Source: Membranipora membranacea (lineage: Eukaryota > Bryozoa > Gymnolaemata > Cheilostomatida > Membraniporidae). Taken from it: DNA of 64,000 bases. Positions 42,370 to 54,090 of this stretch are shown here, piece by piece. The stretch's first letter is position 1, and the number at the start of each line of letters is the position of its first letter. Both the position numbers and the translations under genes were made by a program. Where the stretch lies: contig OU612069.1 of the NCBI GenBank assembly GCA_914767715.1, positions 16,737,387 to 16,801,386 on the forward strand, in the 5' to 3' direction. The notes under the pieces are model-generated. The model worked only from the letters and a program-made list of their open reading frames with translations, was not told the origin of the DNA and made no database searches.

Positions 42370-45300
42370 CGCATATTGCCCGAATTCCTTTAAAATAAAC
42401 ACATCTTTTGAACACTTATAGCTAGGTGTCTTCTGGACTAATGTTTTGCTTTTAATGGAGATATGAGACGAATTAAAGTCTCCTCTAGCCTTGTTTTGCC
42501 ATTAGCGCGTGAAAACCTTAGCAAAACTAATGTTCTAAAGTCTGCTACAAACAGTCATCAGTTTTACACTCAAATTTCAGACTCAACGTTTTGCATATTG
42601 AAGGACAGATTCACGTTGTATCTAAGTTGTTCTAACCAAATCTTTGAGATATAGGGTGGATGGGGGATTCGAAACAAAATGTTGCTCTTTCTGCCAACCT
42701 ATAGAAAAAAATGCAGCAATAGCAAAACCGTCATGAATTGGGTAGAGGGCAATGATCAAGAAAATGTAATCACTTAATAAATTCAGGGATTAGTGGTTTA
42801 ATACGCAGCATGGATGTTTTTGGGGATATTAAATCAGTATACAAACTTGTCTTTGTCTATAGTTGTGTCAGTAATCTGATCTAGCTCTAATTCTGCTCTG
42901 ACTGACGTCCCAGTAACGACCTTTAAAAACTCAGGCAAGCTATTTGTCAAATGTTTACAAGTGGTTGGCTGTAGCATTACTAAACTCTTGGACCAATTAA
43001 ATATGAGAAATTGTTTCCAGCAATCATACATAAATTCCCATAAACTTTTTCAGGGCCTGATATGTTCCCTTAATCGACGAATATATATCAGTGCATTTCG
43101 CTGTAGTTGTTTCCTGTTCCCATCTGGTAGAAGGTTAATGTGTTGGTACGATCACATTTCATTCATTTGTCAATCTAGAAGCTTTCTCGTTGTGCAATAT
43201 TGTCAGATATTTATTAGGACCCTTTTTGCGTACAGGTCATGCTTTACATTGCGCTCACAATAAGCTGTTATTCGATGCTATCAATGCAAAAAATCTGCGG
43301 TGTTGGAGTATGCTGGGTTTGCTTGTTATGCCGGTATGAGGACGTTAATTCTTAGTCAGTAGAAACATATTAAAGACAGTTTCATTTTAGTTTAGCATAC
43401 ACATTATTTACTGCTCCATCGCAACAATCCTTACTGATGTTGCTTGATTTGGATAATAAATAGGTCACAGCTGTCAAATGAATGAAATAAAAATAGAATG
43501 ACAAAGGATGAAAAGCAACTGTGGTAACAACATTTCTTGGCTTATAGTTATATGTTGGTTGTTAATGTATCTTTCATGTTAGAGAGGTTGGAAATATGGC
43601 CTTGAATGTGAAATATGACAACTTCTGGGTGACGGGAAAACATCACGTTTCACTTTCAATTTGGTATGACAATGGTACATTATAACTCATTGTAATAGAT
43701 TGTCTTTGCTATTGTCTTGAGCTCGTAATTCTGAATCGCGATAGTGTGAAAAGTGACCACAAAGGTGAATTTTATACATAAAAACAGTTCCACCTTGCCT
43801 GAGCCAGCGGTTAGAATATACCCATCCTATCTTATATCTTTTATCTATATCATGCTGTGTTGTAACAATATTTATAATTTAGTGGAAGAGTGCTTGTAAC
43901 TTGAATCGTTTGGTTACGAATAAGGAGACAAGCTTATCAAGCTTATCAAGCTTGTCAAGACAGGCTAAGCTGAAATGTCAGTGTGACTGTATGCATAAAA
44001 CAAGAAAATCAATTCATTCATATGACAAAGCTATGCCTCGCACGTCCTGTTTTCTTACCTGCATAAATGCTATGCACAAATGATGCACTGCAGGCTAAAC
44101 TGACTATTGCAGTTTCTCTATCAATTGTCTTGATACCAATCAGTCACATCACATACCGATACCTACAGCGTTGCTTTTTTTGGCATACACTTCTTAATAG
44201 GTTGTCAACGTTCACAGATAGAAGGAAAGACCCTAGAACGCCTATAACTAGTCAAGTCTACCTATCTTTGGAGACATTTGATTCAATTTTTCATTTCACT
44301 TACCTTGCATTTGATACAACCTTGGCAGGATTGTCCTCTTGATACTTTGGTACAGCAATTTGATTGTGTTCTATATAAGAAAGTACATGCCAAATATGAG
44401 TCCTGCTCTGTAATCCGCCTAGCAAATGAATAGTTTTTGGCTTCCAGTTAGACTATTGCTGTTAGAAGTTACTGGCACCTCTACAGTATTCAGCAAAGTG
44501 ATTGTAACAGGGAATTGTATTTATTCCCTAAGTAAGCTTGTGAGCTTCCTTGTGCATCAGCTGACCTAAATACTGCATCAAGACTGTCTTCCCCAATCAA
44601 TTTTATATCGTGGCTAGCCCAACTCTACTGATGCAACCGGTATAGATGTGTGTTTAATGAACTGTTACAATAACACAACAATACAGTCATAGTGAGTGGC
44701 TAGCAGTAATTACTGCAGGCATGACCATATTATAACCTGTCATCGCCATATCAATGGTGTCAACATCAATCACATCAATAACATTTGACAGGCTCTATAC
44801 TATCCATTTCATTGGACAACCAAGCAAGCGGAATAGCAGGAATGTTCTTGTATATATATTATGACTACAGACTGAGAAAAGTCGCGGATAAATGTCAAGT
44901 TTTTGACATTCCATTGCAACAAGCCAGTGAGTTGGCCACCATGAACCAGATAGGAACACCAGTGTGCAATATTACAGATAGCCCAGTTTAAGTAGGGGTT
45001 GGCTCAGTTGGTAATAGCCGTAACTACCTTAGCGAGAATGCGTTCTTCCTTGGTACAAATATACTGCAGTACAATGACACACGAAGCTTGGTCGGATTTA
45101 TGCTCCAACCTACCTACCTACCTACTAGTCCAGAAGCCAACAACATCTAAGATTCAGTTGAATAATTTCTCTTTGGATGTACAATTTGATTGTGAAGGGC
45201 ACATAAGTAGGCCTAGGAGTGTTCAAAAACACAGAATTTACATCTTTCAATGGACCCGATAGGGAGCTGGGGCCGCTTTTAGAGGGCCCGATATTTAACA

Positions 45301-46624
45301 TTAGAAAACTGTCATATGCAATGGGAAAACCGAGGGATTCTATGGGAAAACCCCTACTATTGTAATGGAAAACCCAGGTCACATGGTATTGTTTACATAA
45401 CAATGTATTAGTAAACAGTGTAAGCTGTGTGCTGCACTGGTATTGTACTGACGACTGAAACTGATACTCCTACCAAGGAGTAACCCTGTTACTCCTTGCT
45501 CCTACCACCAGAAACATTGTAGCCTACTACAATAGTAGAGTGTGCAAGGCTTTGGTAAGTGGTTGAAGGACATAAGTATCAAAATCTAGCAGCACAAAAT
45601 ACTTGGTCATAGAAATTATATAGTCTGTCAACATATATGTGTGGAATGTGGATGCTTTTGGTAACAGAGAACAGACTCACCGAGTAGTCCTTACTAGGTC
45701 TCAGATGAGGAAAATTAATGATGATGAAAGCCAGGTAAGTTCTCATAAAACAAACCAAGGAATTCAATGTTTGCCTACTTAAACTGGTTATCTGAAGGAA
45801 ATACATATTCATCACTCCTTGTTAAATCTAGGTTTGGATTGATTTGATTACGAAAGAAGTCCTCTCGTCTTTCCCATGTGTGCTGTGCGCATTTTGTTTC
45901 TACATCTAACATAGTAGGGAAAGTACTTGTCCGATCAATATCTGTGACCCGCCAGCCAGAATATCATTTGAAGCGAGGTGAAAGAATGTCTCATTTCCAC
46001 TTTTCAAGTTAATGCCATAACTGGTAATAAGCATGTTCGCTGTGCTATTGGATACTTGTTGTTGGTTATTGGATATTTTCTGTAGGCCCCTGCTACAAAG
46101 AACACACGGGCTGCATCTGGTATCGCTGAAAATGGTGTTGTAGTGCCTCAGATTGGATTGATTCATGAGAATAAAAGGAAAGGTGGCTGGGGGTTATGAC
46201 GGGAAAGGCTCAGCTTGATCCGAGTCAGCTTGCAAAGGCAGAAATTGATAATGGAGGTGAGGCTGAAAATAGAGAATTTCTTATGATTTCAAAACAATAT
46301 GTTGAGTTAAGTTTTGCATTGTATATGTTAGAAGCACACACTGCACAACACCATCATTTCTGTCTCAAATCTCAAAACAGCGGCATATCCTAACACAGCA
46401 AACGTCAATTGTTTTGCAGGTAAACTGAGGGCTGCAGGCTGCGGGCAACGCTAAAGAAGATCACCGATTACCCAGACTAGGGAAGCCCACTACCATTGCA
46501 TCAAAAATTATTCCAGGAAAACTTATGAAAAGGTCACAACGTGGGTTAAGTTCTTATTTGTGTTGAAAATTGTATTGTGTGGATTTTTTTATGTCTAATC
46601 ATAGTTCAAAACCCTGAAAACTCT
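42370..46624. other. Non-coding, no supported gene
   Basis: Short open frames near 44785-44991 (ending CNITDSPV) and 46196-46393 look slightly protein-like, but neither has a recognisable domain or splice partners. The motif ATGGGAAAACC recurs at 45320-45375. AAGCTTATC occurs in a short direct run at 43932-43955. No RNA gene is seen. Confidence 0.35.
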
Positions 46625-46800
46625 AGGGAGTAAAATATTTGCAGGAGGAAATGCTCAAAATTTCACACACGCCTTAAACAGGTGATATTCAACCCTCACT
46701 TTATTTAGACTCTCACCTCTGCTTGCAAAAATTTAGTGCTAGCTAACATTAAGTCACCCGTAAACTGGCTAAACTAAGCTAAACATTACTCCTCCAGGGT
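46625..46800. repeat. Dispersed repeat, copy 2
   Basis: This copy matches 1425-1640: GGGAGTAAAATATTTGCAGG, TTTATTTAGACTCTCACCTC and GTGCTAGCTAACATTAAG, followed by TAAGCTAAAC. It is non-coding. Confidence 0.45.
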
Positions 46801-48461
46801 AACTACAGGTTTTTTCTATGTATTGTAATGTCTTATTCAGCATCTATTTATTATTTTAAGTAAAGTCTGTGTGTAAATTTGTGGTACGGTGTTGTCATAG
46901 GTCTAAGCAGTTGACACCCTTTACAAAAAGACCATAACCACTTCATTCCCCCCCCCCCGCTTTTATATATCTACTTGCATGAAATACGAGTAATATATTC
47001 ATCCAACAGATTTGTTATGCAAGCTTTTAACTTAGCTGCTAGATTTGATGCGAGATAGAATCATTTTTTGTTCGAAGATTGTACCTCCTGCTGTTGTGTT
47101 GGGATCCAGTTAGGTGATTATATTTTTCCTCTCATTAATTTAAGTTTTATCGTTCATTCAGTGATACAGCGAAGGACGAAAAACCACACAAAAAGGCTCA
47201 CAATAACTATTCAGATCTAAGATCATTGATCATTGTCAAGAAGCACCTAATTTTTTACAACATGACCAAGTGAAAATATAATCTGCATGTATTTGTGTCA
47301 ATGCAAGTTTTCACATGTATTTTGTGTGGAGATTATTCATGTCCTTTTTTTGCTTGCCCACAGTTTGATGCAGGTACCATCACATTTAAGTATGTGTTTT
47401 AATGCTGTTATATTTAATTTAAACAGGTTTGCTCAAATATTCTACCATCCAATTAGTCAATGAAGAGAATTTGTACCTACGATAATCTTGAAGTATATAT
47501 TGAATACTGGTTTTCACAAGCACGTATTATGGAAATACTCGCTTTTCTTGCTTTCCTTCTTGTTTACAGAGGTCATTTTATTGTTGTATGTTTTAATGTT
47601 ATACGTGTTTATACATATATCTCATCTCCCAACTAGTCAATGAAGGGGATTTCTACCTTGGTAAAGAATTTATTATATGAATACAGGTTTTCAGTGCATT
47701 CGATATGCCCATTATTTCGTCTTTCTTCACATTGACACAGGTCACATTGCGAATATATCTTATTTTTTCCTTGTCTGTACATGAATGGCATTTCTAAATT
47801 GGTCAATAAAGAGGATTTCCTTGTGCCTCAATAGATAATACACACACACCAGAATGCTCATAAAGAAAACCGAAATTTCGCAATTTTTTTGTCTTTTTTT
47901 GCCTCTGTTGAAAAAATGTGTTCTCTGAGAGGTGTAAATTTTACATATTTAGATTCGTAGCGAAATTCCGGTCTAGAATCACTTGATTCTATGTACATCC
48001 AAAGAGAAATTATTGAACCCAATTTTTTGATCACTTATTGGCAAGTAGCTTCTGGACTATACCTACCTTACCAATTATTCAATTGTTTAAATGTTCACAT
48101 TTTCTTTTGCCCACTTAACTCGCTCTCTACCTGAAACCAGGGGCTTTATCATGGTGTAGTAAATAATATGAAGAAATTCAAAAAATAAGTCGGACACAAC
48201 AAGTATAGATAGCACATTTTACAAAAACGTCTATTGGCCTACTTTGCAGTGCACGGCTCTGGCGATTTTTGCGGAGGGGCGTGTGGAGGTGATAGGTTTG
48301 ATGATACTCTTCATAGGACATGGATACCTACCCCAACCCCTGAGGTAACTGGGCAGGCTTATAAGAAATCAAGGGAATTAACTCTTGCCATCCTGTTCCT
48401 TCGTACTAAAATTTTTAAGTGCCCAATAATTGCAAACTAAAACTTATAAACTATCAGTATG
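46801..48461. other. Non-coding, nothing recognised
   Basis: The sequence is AT-rich. A motif of the form ...TAGTCAATGAAG..GATTT recurs at about 47455, 47635 and 47803, suggesting an old degenerate tandem repeat of about 175 bp. No exon or RNA gene is supported. Confidence 0.35.
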
Positions 48462-51109
48462 GTACGTACACATAAACATATAAATACTTGTACACATAAA
48501 CATATAAATACTTGTACACATATACGTATAAATACTTGTACACATAAACATATAAATACTTGTACACATAAACATATAAATACTTGTACACATAAACATA
48601 TAAATACTTGTACACATAAACATATAAACACTTGTACACATTTACGTATAAATACTTGTACACATAAACATATAAACACTTGTACACATTTACGTATAAA
48701 TACTTGTACACATAAACATATAAACACTTGTACACATAAACATATAAATACTTGTACACATAAACATATAAATACTTGTACACATAAACATGTAAATACT
48801 TGTACACATAAACATATAAACACTTGTACACATAAACATATAAATACTTGTACACATAAACATATAAATACTTGTACACATAAACATATAAATACTTGTA
48901 CACATAAACATATAAATACTTGTACACATAAACATATAAATACTTGTACACATAAACATGTAAATACTTGTACACATATACGTATAAATACTTGTACACA
49001 TAAACATATAAACACTTGTACACATAAACATATAAATACTTGTACACATAAACATATAAATACTTGTACACATAAACATATAAATACTTGTACACATAAA
49101 CATATAAATACTTGTACACATAAACATATAAATACTTGTACACATAAACATATAAATATTTGTACACATAAACATATAAATACTTGTACACATAAACATA
49201 TAAATACTTGTACACATAAACATATAAATACTTGTACACATAACATATAAATACTTGTACACATAAACATATAAATACTTGTACACATAAACATATAAAC
49301 ACTTGTACACATAAACATATAAATACTTGTACACATAAACATATAAATACTTGTACACATAAACATATAAATACTTGTACACATAAACATATAAATACTT
49401 GTACACATAAACATATAAATACTTGTACACATAAACATATAAATACTTGTACACATAAACATATAAATACTTGTACACATAAACATATAAATACTTGTAC
49501 ACATAAACATATAAATACTTGTACACATAAACATATAAATACTTGTACACATAAACATATAAATACTTGTGCACATAAACATATAAATACTTGTACACAT
49601 AAACATATAAATACTTGTACACATAAACATATAAATACTTGTACACATAAACATATAAATACTTGTACACATAAACATATAAACACTTGTACACATAAAC
49701 ATATAAACACTTGTACACATAAACATATAAATACTTGTACACATAAACATTATAAATACTTGTACACATAAACATATAAATACTTGTACGCATAAACATA
49801 TAAATACTTGTACACATAAACATATAAACACTTGTACACATGAACATATAAATACTTGTACACATAAACATATAAATACTTGTACACATAAACATATAAA
49901 CACTTGTACACATAAACATATAAACACTTGTACACATAAACATATAAACACTTGTACACATAAACATATAAACACTTGTACACATAAACATATAAATACT
50001 TGTACACATAAACATATAAATACTTGTACACATAAACATATAAATACTTGTACACATAAACATATAAATACTTGTACACATAAACATATTAATACTTGTA
50101 CACATAAACATATAAATATTTGTACACATAAACATATAAATACTTGTGCACATAAACATATAAATACTTGTACACATAAACATATAAATACTTGTACACA
50201 TAAACATATAAATACTTGTACACATAAACATATAAATACTTGTACAAATAAACATATAAATACTTGTACACATAAACATATAAACACTTGTACACATAAA
50301 CATATAAATACTTGTACACATAAACATTATAAATACTTGTACACATAAACATATAAATACTTGTACACATAAACATTATAAATACTTGTACACATAAACA
50401 TTATAAATACTTGTACACATAAACATATAAATACTTGTACACATAAACATATAAATACTTGTACACATAAACATGTAAATACTTGTACACATAAACATAT
50501 AAATACTTGTACACATAAACATATAAATACTTGTACACATGAACATATAAATACTTGTACACATAAACATATAAATACATGTACACATAAACATATAAAT
50601 ACTTGTACACATAAACATATAAATACTTGTACACATAAACATATAAATACTTGTACACATAAACATTATAAATACTTGTACACATAAACATATAAATACT
50701 TGTACACATAAACATATAAATACTTGTACACATAAACATATAAATACTTGTACACATAAACATATAAATACTTGTACACATAAACATATAAATACTTGTA
50801 CACATAAACATATAAATACTTGTACACATAAACATATAAGTACTTGTACACATAAACATATAAGTACTTGTACACATATACATATAAACACTTGTACACA
50901 TAAACATATAAACACTTGTACACATAAACATATGAATACTTGTACACATAAACATTATAAATACTTGTACACATAAACATTATAAATACTTGTACACATA
51001 AACATATGAATACTTGTACACATAAACATATAAATACTTGTACACATAAACCTGTAAATACTTGTACACATAAACATATAAATACTTGTACAAATATACG
51101 TATAAATAT
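48462..51109. repeat. 24-bp minisatellite, about 110 copies
   Basis: The unit is 24 bases, TGTACACATAAAC plus ATATAAATACT. Variants change AAATACT to AAACACT, CATATAA to CGTATAA, or give TTTACG for AAACAT. Seven units have one extra T (AACATTATAAAT, near 49748, 50325, 50374, 50400, 50665, 50953 and 50979) and one lacks a base (49239). Because 24 is divisible by three and the unit has no stop codon in several frames, long open frames appear on both strands; they are not genes. The array ends exactly at the LINE fragment that follows. Confidence 0.95.
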
Positions 51110-51728
51110 TAGCATAAAAAAGACTGAGGTGATGTACCAACCTTCACTGGGCTTTTCTGACGCAGGAGACGACATCCATATTGATGGTGAAAACCTTGCT
51201 ATGGTTAGCAGGTGTAAGTATCTTGGTACAACTGCCACCAACAACAATAAGGTCTACACTGAACTGGAGATACGCATGTCCAATACCTCAAAAGCCTTTG
51301 GGAGACTCAGATATCATGTATGGGACTATAAGGATCTTACCATCAAGACTAAAAGTGCTGTGTACAGAGCCATCGTTCTATCAGCTCTTCTCTATGGTGT
51401 TGAATCCTGGGTTGTGTACAAGGTTACTGCTCATAAAGTTAGTGCATTCATGATGAGACACCTGAGACAGATACTCAACATAAAGTGGTGGCAGTTTATA
51501 TCAAATGAAAGGATCCTGAAATCAATTTTCTTGCCTGGCAAGTATGACATTCTCATCAGCAGATGCCTCAGAACGACCGGTCATGTCAACAGACTAGATA
51601 ACACAAGAATACCAGAGCTTATATTGTACTCACAACTCACTGATGGTACACATGGAATTGGGTGCCCAAAGCTGAGATACGAGGACATCATCAAAAGAAA
51701 CCCAGATAGATCGGGACATCCCCCTTAG
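51110..51728 (+). CDS. LINE reverse transcriptase, C-terminal fragment
   Basis: The frame, continuous with the preceding minisatellite, encodes the thumb and C-terminal region of a non-LTR retrotransposon protein: SIKKTEVMYQPSLG, VSRCKYLGTT, FGRLRYHVWDYKDLTIKTK, VYRAIVLSALLYGVESW and HLRQILNIKWW. The catalytic YxDD block and everything upstream are missing; the minisatellite sits where that sequence should be. It ends at a stop at 51726-51728. It differs in type from the CR1-like element at 20066. It is a dead fragment. Confidence 0.8.
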
Positions 51729-52460
51729 ATCTTGGCAGAGCCTATCCCGAAGCAGAGATGATTGGAGACAATTTATTTGTAGATGATAGATGTCATCATC
51801 GGCCACGATGGACATCTAACTACTTAGAATGCAAACATTAGCAACATGGAACCCTTTTTAGATGGCAAGTTCACAGCTTTAAAAGAAAATTTGTATGATG
51901 CAATTATCACAAACCGAAATACTGTGGCTGTTGTTTGAGTTCAGAATTGCCTTCTTATAAGCATAACACAGATAACTCCCGAAATAAACATACAGTAGGC
52001 AGACCAGAAATGCGTTAATATTTAGCATGTTCGCTCATTATATCGGCTATTTGTTTAAGGTGGTTTTCTGTAATACTTAATATATGCCATATGAAAGCTC
52101 ATTTGAGCGAGATTTAAACAATTTAGTTTCAATGACATGACCAACTAGCTGCATCGCCAGGTAATACTGTAGAACTGTCTTACATGATATGAACTGGATG
52201 GCTAAACATCTGTACAGGAAACTACTACTCAGCCAGGGTCGTATATTCTAAAAAAATTCACTCACTGACTTTTTAGAGATGAGCATAATGATCGGGCGCA
52301 GCCTGATCCACACGCCGTAGGCATTGGGGAGGGTGTGGGTGTGTCAGTACACCGGGCTTTTGATTGGCTTGTCCAGCTCAAGGTCAAAAGTCAAACTCTG
52401 TATGTACCGTAATTCCTCACTTATATGACATCCCCCCCCTCATGGGAAAAGTAAAATTGC
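51729..52460. other. Non-coding, 3' side of the LINE fragment
   Basis: No gene is supported. The first part may be the LINE 3' untranslated region. A GC-richer block at 52270-52350 (ATCGGGCGCAGCCTGATCC) was not identified. Confidence 0.35.
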
Positions 52461-52492
52461 TCCAGTTATAAAGCACCCATTTGAAAAGAAAT

Positions 52493-52578
52493 CTGACACT
52501 GTTGGGATTGGAACCCACAACATTCCTAGTAAACAGTGATTACCAGGCAGGCGCTCTACACACTGAGCTATTCATCGT
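52493..52578 (-). mobile_element. tRNA-like sequence, probably a SINE head
   Basis: On the minus strand there is an A box (TAGCTCAGTGTG, then TAGAGCGCCTG) and a B box (GGGTTCCAATCCC) with spacing longer than a normal tRNA. The acceptor arms do not pair and no CCA-ready end is present, so it is not a functional tRNA gene. Confidence 0.5.
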
Positions 52579-52667
52579 GAATTGAACACCGTAAACAAGG
52601 ATTTTGATTCACGGATATCCGTGGTCCCTGATTGCTTGTATACGCCACTGTACTGAGCCTAATATAT

Positions 52668-53046
52668 AGTCTGCGACAGGACAATATTGTATGGGGCATG
52701 CATGGGGCCAAGTTTGATATTTGGAGCCAAGTCTTAGTATTGGGGTCAAGTTTTACTAATAGGGCAAAGTTTTATATTTGGAGCCAAGTTTTGGTATTTG
52801 GGGCCAATTTTTACTAATTGGGGCCAAGTTCCATTGCATGGGGCCAAGTTTTAGTATTTGGGGCCAAGTTTTACTAATTGGGGCCAAGTTTGGCTCGTGC
52901 CAAGTTTGGCTCGTGCCAAGTTTGGCTCGTGCCAAGTTTGGCTCGTGCCAAGTTTGGCTCGTGCCAAGTTTGGCTTGTGCCAAGTTTGGCTCGTGACAAG
53001 TTTGGCTCGGGCCAAGTTTGGCTCAAGGCCAAGTTGTTGCAGATTC
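52668..53046. mobile_element. Second copy of the minisatellite-bearing DNA element
   Basis: The right end, read in reverse, is GAATCTGCAACAACTT, matching the left end of the element at 10599 (GAATCCGCGACAACTT). The left end AGTCTGCGACAGGAC is a weaker match. The interior has two blocks: about seven units of roughly 21 bases around GGGGCCAAGTTTTAGTATTT, then about ten units of 16 bases, CAAGTTTGGCTCGTGC, 14 of 16 identical to the unit at 10599. No target duplication was recognised. Confidence 0.6.
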
Positions 53047-53549
53047 AGTGCATCTGCCTAGTTAACTTCCGATAAAATTTTTGCCATTTTAATTAGATTT
53101 GATTCCTGTTACCATTGTTCTTTCTATGGTGTAAGCACACAAACCTGAATCACTGTGAAATAGCTGCCATCTTCCAATTTGAAATACAGGGTTCTCAAAA
53201 TCACACTGGGAATAGACCAAACAATTTAGAGACAAGTTTTTGAAAGATAACCATCAGTAAAAACTGGAGATGAATTGTAATTCACCAAAATCTAAGCAAC
53301 CTAGCAGTATTACCTGCAGGAGGGTACCGGGGGCTAAAAAATCAACCCTGAAATCTCCCCAGTGAGGACAAATCTCACAACAAATGACAAGGTTTAAATG
53401 GTAAAGGACGGGTACCTAGCAAGGCTGGTAAGTGAAGACAACCCTAGAAGAGCTGTTCCAAAGGCTGCCAGTCCACATCTGGAGTGGGGAATTACCAATG
53501 AGCTAAATCTTAATTATCGCTCAGTGGTGAATTGGTCACCACAACTTTT
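53047..53549. other. Non-coding, 3' flank of gene C
   Basis: No gene is supported. From about 53500 the sequence matches the 3' flank of gene B (near 30740), with TAATTATCGCTCAGTGGTGA. Confidence 0.5.
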
Positions 53550-53931
53550 CCCTATAACCATTCTGCGCATGCTCAGCTCTGGGCATGAGCTGATCTCTGC
53601 AAAATTGAGCCTCGGAATTCCGAAGCAATCTGATTGGCTACCTGCTCTGGTGGCACACTCCCAAGTGCGTGCGGAATTGTTAGAAAGAGTTATCTTCTAC
53701 TGTCACTATTAGCTAAATTTGATTAGTAGTTTATGCAGGGGACATCCCATTTCCCCAGACCAAAATTGCAATCAGAACCCAGACTAAACTCATTGTTCTT
53801 GCACATGCGCAAATTTAAGCCACGCATGATGCATACTTAGCCTTACGACAACGTCTTTGTGGTAATGATAGCCTAGTTTATCAGTGATCTACATGCTCAG
53901 TCAGATCACAAGAGTCAGTATGCCCTATAAC
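53550..53931. mobile_element. Insertion of about 364 bp with 9-bp direct repeat
   Basis: CCCTATAAC occurs at 53550-53558 and 53923-53931. The homologous flank of gene B has a single CCCTATTAT at that point, followed directly by the sequence that resumes here after the second copy (AAAAATGACAACTTG). The insert starts CATTCTG and ends CAGTATG, a short inverted pair. It is non-coding. A hAT-like or similar non-autonomous element is likely from the length of the duplication. Confidence 0.6.
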
Positions 53932-54090
53932 TTTAAAAATGACAACTTGTATTTTAAGTACCAGTCAAATGTGAACTGTATATTTTCAACATAAAATACA
54001 TATAAAATATATTCAATCTGAAACCAGCCATATTTTGTTTCATAATGAGGAGGATTAAAAAATTTAAATCAACAGAGCATTATGTGCAGG

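Noticed and set aside
44785-44991. Short plus-strand frame ending CNITDSPV
   Set aside because: Slightly protein-like but with no domain, no paired exons and a length expected by chance.
44997-45030. tRNA-like A box (GGCTCAGTTGGTAAT)
   Set aside because: No B box at a suitable distance and no foldable structure.
46196-46393. Short plus-strand frame beginning MTGKAQLDPSQLAK
   Set aside because: No domain or splice partner; the second half loses protein-like character.
48437-50955. Very long open frames on both strands with repeated CVQVFICL, NTCTHKHI or VYVYKYLY
   Set aside because: They are the 24-bp minisatellite translated; the unit length is divisible by three and lacks stops. Several frames are open at once and there is no start context or domain.
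48462-51109. CRISPR-like array
   Set aside because: Repeats are contiguous with no unique spacers, and the genome is an animal's.
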